From positions 3,234 through 22,634 of the forward strand of contig CAJULV010000062.1 of NCBI GenBank assembly GCA_910587555.1: a DNA stretch of 19,401 nt, written 5' to 3'. Under the pieces are notes generated by a model. It was not told where the DNA came from and did no database searches. It was given only the letters and a program-made list of their open reading frames with translations. This stretch comes from an uncultured Acetatifactor sp. (lineage in GTDB: Bacteria; Bacillota; Clostridia; Lachnospirales; Lachnospiraceae). This document shows, piece after piece, positions 15,049-19,401 of the stretch. Position numbers and translations under genes: made by a program. Positions within the stretch are counted from its first letter, which is position 1. Each line of letters starts with the position of its first letter.

Positions 15049-15442
15049 GTGTGCCCGGTGGGCATACGTTCTAACGGGTGAAAGTCCCCAATCCGCCCGG
15101 CAGTGGGAAGGATACAGTATAGCACTTCAAATGATTAATCCATTGGGGCGGGGATGGATGAATTACTTTGGAAAGTTCAATCCATCAGCCATGAGAGGGA
15201 CGCTACAATGTATTGAAAGAAGAATTATAAAGTGGGCAATGTGCAAGTACAAAAATTTTCGTGGAAGAAGACGCAGGGCAGAGAAATGGCTCTGCACTAT
15301 AAGAAAGCGAGAGCCAAAACTTTTTGCTCATTGGAGTATTTTGTATTCGTATTGTTGAATGATAGGAGCCGTATGAAAGGAGACTTTCACGTACGGTTCT
15401 GTGAGAAGAAGTTTGAGGTGAAATTCCTCTTACTTACTCGAC
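15049..15442 (+). mobile_element. degenerate group II intron (class C type), internally deleted
   Basis: The 5' end GTGTGCCC fits the GTGYG rule and folds as GTGTGCCC/GGGCATAC; the domain I block GGGTGAAAGTCCC follows at about 15075. Domain V is intact at 15366-15399 (starts GAGCCGTATG, ends CGTACGGTTC, 34 nt). A domain VI-like stem follows, with the end placed at TTACTTACTCGAC (15442). At 394 nt it is far shorter than the usual 1.8-2 kb. Most of domains I-IV and the encoded reverse transcriptase are gone, with the junction near 15115-15131. It is probably immobile, and splicing is doubtful. The exact 3' boundary is inferred. Confidence 0.85.
15131..15358 (+). pseudogene. C-terminal remnant of group II intron reverse transcriptase/maturase
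   Basis: About 75 codons match the end of intron-encoded proteins: INPLGRGWMNYFGKF, then a basic segment RRIIKWAMCKYKNFRGRRRRAEKWL, then REPKLFAHW. The reverse transcriptase palm, including the YADD region, is missing, as expected for a single internal deletion. The open frame extends upstream to 14993, but that part is the ribozyme 5' end and flank. There is no start signal of its own. Confidence 0.88.
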
Positions 15443-15466
15443 TGGGAGGTCGGCTACTCAACTAGT

Positions 15467-15571
15467 GGGTAGCCTCCTACCCGATCCTTATGCGTAGGCC
15501 CGTACACAAGGGGCGACTCCTTGCACCTGGAAGTTTGCCGCTAAAGCGGCGCACGGGCCGCAGGCTTTTTT
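15467..15571 (+). ncRNA. riboswitch- or attenuator-like fold with T-run
   Basis: GGGTAG/CTACCC (15467-15482) precedes a multi-branch fold. The closing stem is GGCCCGT (15497-15503) with ACGGGCC (15553-15559), enclosing CAAGG/CCTTG (15507-15523) and GCCGC-TAAA-GCGGC (15537-15550). GCGGC (15546-15550) can instead pair with a second GCCGC (15557-15561), which destroys the closing stem and puts a hairpin 4 nt before six T residues (15566-15571). This is switch-like logic; no known class was recognised. Confidence 0.45.
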
Positions 15572-15628
15572 ACCATGCCGGATGACCGCGTATAGTGAAG
15601 TTGACGGAAAAGAGGTGGAAAAATACCA

Positions 15629-15687
15629 ATGTCTGAAAAAGGTTCCGACAGAAGGAGGTTTGGGCCGTATGAGTCCGTTTGGGGAAT
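15629..15687 (+). pseudogene. possible truncated gene start next to the inverted repeat
   Basis: An ATG with GAGGTGG about 10 nt upstream opens a frame reading MSEKGSDRRRFGPYESVWGI before entering the 15688 repeat. From there the frame is dictated by hairpin and AT-rich sequence until 15820. A weak TTGACG/TACCAA promoter at 15601-15629 overlaps the start. It may be the beginning of a gene cut off by the repeat element, or chance. Confidence 0.25.
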
Positions 15688-15727
15688 AAAAAGTTCGCCT
15701 TATTTGTATCTAAGGCGAACTTTTTTT
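15688..15727 (+). repeat. left inverted repeat, itself a terminator-like hairpin
   Basis: AAAAAGTTCGCCTT (15688-15701) and AAGGCGAACTTTTT (15712-15725) form a perfect 14-bp stem around a 10-nt loop ATTTGTATCT, with A- and T-runs on both sides, so it could stop transcription either way. Bases 15689-15726 are the reverse complement of 16008-16045 at 37 of 38 positions. Confidence 0.9.
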
Positions 15728-16007
15728 AATAACTTTAATTATTCTATACCTTTTAAAGTAATATTGCAAGCGAAATTTTCTTTTTTGCTTTTTTTGTCAA
15801 AAATGACTTTTTTTGGCTGATGCAGCAGGAAAAATATGACACAATGCTATTTCGGGGCAAAAACAGGAACAAACAGGCTTAGGGCGGCGGTGTTTTGGCA
15901 GAAACAGGAGAGTCAGGACCGCGGGAATATAGAAATGTCCGGCGTTTGCAGAAAAGGAAATGCTTCCGGCGTTTTCTACAATTTGATAATTTATTCACAT
16001 GGTATCG
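15728..16007. other. 280-bp non-coding segment between inverted repeats
   Basis: The left third is very AT-rich; the right part is of normal composition. No supported gene is present. A possible minus-strand promoter, TTGCAA (15764-15769) and TAGAAT (complement of 15741-15746) with 17-bp spacing, points left and out of the segment. TCCGGCGTTT occurs twice (about 15939 and 15964). It may be the body of an invertible switch or of a MITE-like element. Confidence 0.4.
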
Positions 16008-16045
16008 AAAAAAGTTCGCCTTAGATACAAATAAGACGAACTTTT
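16008..16045 (-). repeat. right inverted repeat, terminator-like hairpin
   Basis: This is the reverse complement of 15689-15726 with one mismatch (A for G in the right stem arm). The loop reads AGATACAAAT, the reverse complement of the left loop, which proves inverted rather than direct orientation. It forms a 13-14 bp hairpin with one mispair and ends 78 bp before the start of the HTH gene. Confidence 0.9.
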
Positions 16046-16123
16046 CATAGGCAGAAAAATGCATAGTCATGCATATTTATGTATTTTCCCGTAAAAGGAG
16101 ACGGATGGAACAGGAGGCTGCGC

Positions 16124-16354
16124 TTGATTGATTACAAACCCTTTTGGGAGACACTGAGACAGTCGAATGAGACTACATACACTCTGATTACAAGACACAA
16201 GGTGTCCGGAGCAACCATAGATAAATTGAGAAAGAACAAGCCCATGAACACTTCTACGCTGGACGGGCTGTGCGGTATATTTGCGTGCGCCCTGCAGGAT
16301 ATCGTACGCTATGTGCCGGATGCGGGAGACAAGGCGCCGGGTAAGGAGATTTGA
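16124..16354 (+). CDS. small HTH regulator (Cro/XRE type, HTH_26-like)
   Basis: A 76-residue protein starting at TTG (16124), 6 nt after AGGAGG (16112-16117). The in-frame ATG at 16079 has no ribosome site and adds a non-conserved tail. IDYKPFWETLRQSNETTYTLI, SGATIDKLRKNKPMNTSTLDGLCGIFACALQDIVRYVPD follows the pattern of single-domain XRE proteins (YKPL...L......L.....S..T..KL...). In this family such short proteins repress their own or neighbouring genes. It lies between the inverted-repeat segment and the sortase gene and may control the surface module (inference). Confidence 0.75.
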   Translation: MIDYKPFWETLRQSNETTYTLITRHKVSGATIDKLRKNKPMNTSTLDGLCGIFACALQDIVRYVPDAGDKAPGKEI

Positions 16355-16562
16355 GAAGCTTGAGAGGCTGTCGGTTTCGGCAGACGTTATCGGCAGGCGC
16401 CGGGAGTCCTGTACAGAGATAGCGGTGAACGGGACCCCAATATGTGTCAAGGCAGTTCTGCAGGAAGGCAGTTCTGGTAAAGATGACCTGAAACGCAGAG
16501 GCGGGAGAAAACGGTAAGAACGGAGCGGCTTAGCCTGACTGGGAGGAGGAAATTCAGACAGA

Positions 16563-17438
16563 ATGAATAAGGACAGAGAGAGTATGGCGGAGAAAAAAAG
16601 CACATGGGGATGGAAAGCGGCGGGAATACTGTTCCTGGCAGGCTCAATTGTGTGTACGGCGGTAGCCTGCGGGGAAAAGGAGAACCAGTCCCGGGCGGAG
16701 GAAGAATACGATAAGCTGGCAGAGCTGACCACCGGGGAAAATGCTGCATCAGGGCCTGCGGAACAGCCCACGGAAGAGCCGGAGCCGGCAGTGACGGAAG
16801 AACCGGCGGAAAAGGACGCAGCGACGGTTCTGCAGGAGATGGGCGTGCCTGTTCCGGAGAAGACAGTGGACTTCGGGGATTTACAGGAGAATACCAGCGG
16901 GGATATCTACGCCTGGATATACATACCGGACACGAAGATAGACTACCCGGTGCTGCAGCACCCCACGGACAATGCCTACTACCTGGATTACAACCTGGAC
17001 GGCAGCAGGGGATATCCCGGGTGCATTTATACGGAGAATTACAATCAGAAAGATTTTACTGACCCGGTGACGGTACTCTACGGCCATAACATGAAGAACG
17101 GGACTATGTTTGCCGGGCTGCACAGGTACAGCGACGCGGAATACATGGAAGAACATCCCTACGTGTATGTGTACACGGAGGAAGGGCTTCTGGTATATGA
17201 GATTTTTGCGGCCCATGAGTACAGTGATGCGCATATCCTTTATAACCATGACTATACGGAGGAGATAGAGTTCGAAGGGTATCTGGAAGAGATTCTGAGT
17301 ATACGGAACATGGGAAACGTGGTGAAGGAGGAGGTGGAGGTTACGGCACAGGACAGGATACTCACACTGTCCACCTGCATCTCCAGCAAGCCCAATAACC
17401 GATTCCTGGTACAGGGGGTACTGCTGAATGGGGAATAG
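16563..17438 (+). CDS. class B sortase
   Basis: A 291-residue membrane-bound transpeptidase. Residues about 15-35 (WKAAGILFLAGSIVCTAVACG) form the N-terminal anchor; the ACG end faintly resembles a lipobox but lacks the usual Leu. A Glu/Pro-rich spacer runs to about residue 90. The sortase B domain shows IYIPDTKIDYPVLQ, NAYYLDYNLDG, catalytic His175 in YGHNM, Cys272 in TLSTC and Arg280 in NNRFLVQG. Sortases cut a C-terminal sorting motif and join the protein to peptidoglycan or a pilin. The collagen-like protein downstream is a plausible substrate. The ribosome site AGGAGGA lies 12 nt before the ATG, a little far. The last codons overlap the next gene. Confidence 0.93.
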   Translation: MNKDRESMAEKKSTWGWKAAGILFLAGSIVCTAVACGEKENQSRAEEEYDKLAELTTGENAASGPAEQPTEEPEPAVTEEPAEKDAATVLQEMGVPVPEKTVDFGDLQENTSGDIYAWIYIPDTKIDYPVLQHPTDNAYYLDYNLDGSRGYPGCIYTENYNQKDFTDPVTVLYGHNMKNGTMFAGLHRYSDAEYMEEHPYVYVYTEEGLLVYEIFAAHEYSDAHILYNHDYTEEIEFEGYLEEILSIRNMGNVVKEEVEVTAQDRILTLSTCISSKPNNRFLVQGVLLNGE

Positions 17439-18687
17439 GGCAGGAAGGACCGAGCCGCCGGTGTCACGGGTGAGGACAGGCCGTGGCAGCCCCGGAAGAG
17501 AGGGGGAAGCGGGACCTGGATACACCGGCTGCGGGACATACGGAAAGCGCAGAGGGTACGGCATGCCGGCGGCGGGGCAGGGGGAGAGAAGAGGCGGGAA
17601 AGGACGGAAAGCCCGCAGTGCGGGAGCCAGGGTGGGCCATGCGCTTGTGACCGTGCTGCTGGCGGCAGCGGTGCTTGTCTCTGCCGGGGCCGTGGGCTTC
17701 CTGGTCCTTCAGATAGCCGGAAAAAACAGCCTCTACAGCAGGGCGGACAGCAGCTCGCTGGTGATGACCCTCTCGGGAATGGCGGTGGAACTGGGAGATG
17801 CCGTCCAGGACGACGGGGCGGAAGACTGGCAGGAGGGGGACATCCGGTACAACGGAATCCATTACCGCTATAATGCGGATGTTCTGACCTTTCTGTTTAT
17901 GGGGATTGACGAGATGGGGGAGGTAAAACCCGCGGAAGACAGCATGAGCGGCGGGCAGGCAGATGCCGTTTTCCTGCTGGTGCTGGACCCGCATGAGAAG
18001 GAAATATCCGTCATTGGGATTCCCCGGGATACCATGGCGGAAGTGGAAGTATACAGCAGGGAAGGCGTGTACCAGGGAAAACGGAAGGTGCAGATTGCCC
18101 TGCAGCATGCCTACGGGGACGGCGGGGCACTCAGCTGCGAAAGGAGCATGGCGGCGGTGTCGAACCTGTTTTACGGCCTGCCCATCCACGGCTACTGCGC
18201 GGTGAACATGGGCGCGGTGCCGCTGCTGAACGACGCGGTGGGGGGCGTCAGCCTGAAATCCCTGGAGACCCTGGATTTTGGAAGTTATCACATGGAAGCG
18301 GGAGAGGAGATACACCTGGAGGGGATGCAGGCCTATTACTATTTGCATGACCGTGATATTACCAGCTTTAACAGTGCCGGAAGGCGGCTGGAGCGGCAGA
18401 AGCAGTACCTGGCCGCATATGCTGACGCGGCGCTGGAGGCAGTAAAGGCCGATATCACGTTCCCCATTACGCTATACAATACGCTGAGTAAATACATGGT
18501 GACAGACGTCACAGTGGATGAGGTAAGCTTCCTGGCGCCCCAGGTATCGGGTTACCGTTTCGGCGGAGAAAATATGTACGTCCTGTCAGGAAGCACGATA
18601 ATGGGGGAGCGATTTGAGGAATTCCATGTAGATGAGGAGGCGCTGTACAGGCTGATCCTGGAAGTATTCTATGAGGAGGTAATATAG
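17428..18687 (+). CDS. LCP (LytR-CpsA-Psr) family protein
   Basis: A 419-residue protein. Residues 1-65 are an unusually Arg/Gly-rich cytosolic tail, about 70-96 a single membrane helix, and 152 onward the extracellular LCP domain: FLFMGIDE, GQADAVFLLVLDP, IGIPRDT (Arg200, Asp201) and DRDITSFNSAGRRLERQ (308-324), the conserved Asp/Arg positions that bind polyprenyl pyrophosphate. LCP enzymes transfer wall teichoic acid or capsule polymers from lipid carrier to peptidoglycan. The ATG overlaps the sortase stop by 11 bp, so the two are translationally coupled. This gene is GC-richer than its neighbours. Pairing with a sortase suggests joint surface assembly. Confidence 0.9.
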   Translation: MGNRAGRTEPPVSRVRTGRGSPGREGEAGPGYTGCGTYGKRRGYGMPAAGQGERRGGKGRKARSAGARVGHALVTVLLAAAVLVSAGAVGFLVLQIAGKNSLYSRADSSSLVMTLSGMAVELGDAVQDDGAEDWQEGDIRYNGIHYRYNADVLTFLFMGIDEMGEVKPAEDSMSGGQADAVFLLVLDPHEKEISVIGIPRDTMAEVEVYSREGVYQGKRKVQIALQHAYGDGGALSCERSMAAVSNLFYGLPIHGYCAVNMGAVPLLNDAVGGVSLKSLETLDFGSYHMEAGEEIHLEGMQAYYYLHDRDITSFNSAGRRLERQKQYLAAYADAALEAVKADITFPITLYNTLSKYMVTDVTVDEVSFLAPQVSGYRFGGENMYVLSGSTIMGERFEEFHVDEEALYRLILEVFYEEVI

Positions 18688-18701
18688 GAAGTACGATAGA
18701 G

Positions 18702-18738
18702 TCCGGAGGGAGCCTGCACAGGAAGGCAGGCATCCGGA
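18702..18738 (+). terminator. hairpin after the LCP gene, no T-run
   Basis: TCCGGA (18702-18707) and TCCGGA (18733-18738) close an inner GCCTGC/GCAGGC stem with an 8-nt loop. No T-run follows, so it may be an attenuator or processing site between the LCP and collagen-like genes rather than a full terminator. Confidence 0.35.
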
Positions 18739-18817
18739 ACCGGTGCAACTGAAAGAGGTATTTTGCCGTAAGGCTTAATATAACCACATGATTCTAAGGA
18801 AAGGAGGAAAAAACCCA

Positions 18818-19401
18818 ATGAAGAAATTTAGTAAGATGCTGGCTCTCGGGCTGGCAGCAGCAATGGTTTTCGGTATGACCGTAAATGCGGCGGGAAGCCC
18901 TACTCCTGATCAGAAGGAGGAGATGAACAATGCGGCCAACGGTGTCTATGGTGGATTTACCGCGGAAGGCCCTGTTACGACAGCTCCCATTGAGGACTAT
19001 GAAGTGTTTACCGGGGCAGTGGACGCTGCTACAAGCAAGGAAAGGGACACGGAGATTTTGGATGTTCTTGGTATGACCAGTGAGACGGCAACCGTTGCAG
19101 GCATCGAAATGGTACAGACATTTGAATTAAACAAGCCTGAAAACTGGAGCGGAAAACCGGTTACTGTGACACTTCAGTTTGACCGCAATCTGATTGACTT
19201 TACCAGCAAGTATGTACTTGTACACATCACTGAGAACGGCGCTGTAGAGGTGCTTCCGGTAACGGTATCCGCATTCGGCGAGGTAACGGCAACGTTTACC
19301 AGCTTTTCTCCCGTAGTGCTGGCTAAGGTTACATTGGCAGGACCGAAGGGTCCTCAGGGTGACAAAGGCGACCAGGGCGAGCAGGGTCCTCAGGGTGACA
19401 A
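18818..19401 (+). CDS. secreted collagen-like surface protein, 3' end outside window
   Basis: The frame is open to the window edge (194 codons). Residues 1-25 are a typical signal peptide (KKFSKMLALGLAAAMVFGMTVNAAG). Residues 26-172 form a Thr/Val-rich beta domain (VTVTLQFDRNLIDF, YVLVHITENGAVEVLPV) of unknown family. From Gly175 onward Gly-X-Y triplets start (GPKGPQGDKGDQGEQGPQGD), the bacterial collagen-like pattern, with Lys-Gly-Asp and Gln-Gly triplets that favour triple helix. AAGGAGG lies about 10 nt upstream. A C-terminal sorting signal would be beyond the window. Position after a class B sortase and an LCP gene suggests a wall-anchored adhesin or filament. Confidence 0.85.
   Translation, partial: MKKFSKMLALGLAAAMVFGMTVNAAGSPTPDQKEEMNNAANGVYGGFTAEGPVTTAPIEDYEVFTGAVDAATSKERDTEILDVLGMTSETATVAGIEMVQTFELNKPENWSGKPVTVTLQFDRNLIDFTSKYVLVHITENGAVEVLPVTVSAFGEVTATFTSFSPVVLAKVTLAGPKGPQGDKGDQGEQGPQGD

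Noticed and set aside
15497..15559. tRNA gene suggested by the 7-bp closing stem
   Set aside because: The total length of 63 nt is too short, the putative T arm has a TAAA loop instead of TTCRA, and there is no anticodon arm of normal form.
15836..16024. 62-residue frame inside the inverted-repeat segment
   Set aside because: No ribosome site, composition not protein-like, and it ends within the right repeat.
16281..16517. 78-residue frame overlapping the HTH gene
   Set aside because: It starts inside the HTH gene in another frame without a ribosome site. The part after 16355 looked mildly protein-like, but no family was recognised.

Overview
The window looks like a stretch of a mid-GC (roughly half G+C) Bacillota chromosome, most likely a gut Lachnospiraceae-type Clostridia. 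The grounds are AGGAGG ribosome sites, sigma-A promoters, a GAAC-N4-GTTC LexA box, a DUF1700/DUF4097/PadR operon, a class B sortase next to a collagen-like protein, and a group IIC-type intron remnant. The taxonomic call is inference; no rRNA or marker gene is present.

Layout. 1-2832: the 3' part of a DUF2201-type VWA protein with a repeat-rich linker, a structured 267-nt gap, then a MoxR-like AAA ATPase; these form an ATPase/VWA pair. 2965-4020 (minus): a glycerol-1-phosphate dehydrogenase-like enzyme. It diverges from a DNA-repair block at 4273-6496, a radical SAM/helix-hairpin-helix protein and its usual DUF4130 (TIGR03915) partner. The promoter of that block carries a perfect LexA box at the start site and a one-mismatch box in the -35/-10 spacer. 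6601-6825: an HPr-like protein without the active-site histidine, followed by a strong terminator. 7079-10063: a 994-residue PD-(D/E)XK nuclease fused to a DinG/XPD-type Fe-S helicase. 10152-10230: a cluster of DnaA-box-like 9-mers in two nested inverted repeats. 10350-11663: a cytoplasmic GH13 glycosidase.

11664-12458 is non-coding: hairpins, a 60-bp tandem repeat, a near-consensus promoter with two AT-rich operators, and a 340-nt structured leader. It precedes the operon padR - DUF1700 - DUF4097 (12459-14941), which ends in an intrinsic terminator. A group II intron of class C type sits two bases behind that terminator's T-run. It has lost nearly all of its reverse transcriptase but keeps its 5' end, the maturase C-terminus and domain V. 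Behind the intron come a riboswitch- or attenuator-like fold (15467-15571) and a pair of 38-bp inverted repeats (37/38 identical) enclosing about 280 non-coding bases.

16124-19401 is a cell-surface module: a small HTH regulator, a class B sortase, an LCP-family (LytR-CpsA-Psr) cell-wall ligase, and a secreted protein whose Gly-X-Y collagen-like repeat runs off the end of the window. The inverted-repeat segment lies directly upstream and could be a phase switch for this module or a small non-autonomous mobile element; the sequence alone does not decide.

A recurring theme is minisatellite expansion: in-frame repeats of 54, 66 and 33 nt lie in linkers of three unrelated proteins, plus a 60-bp intergenic repeat.
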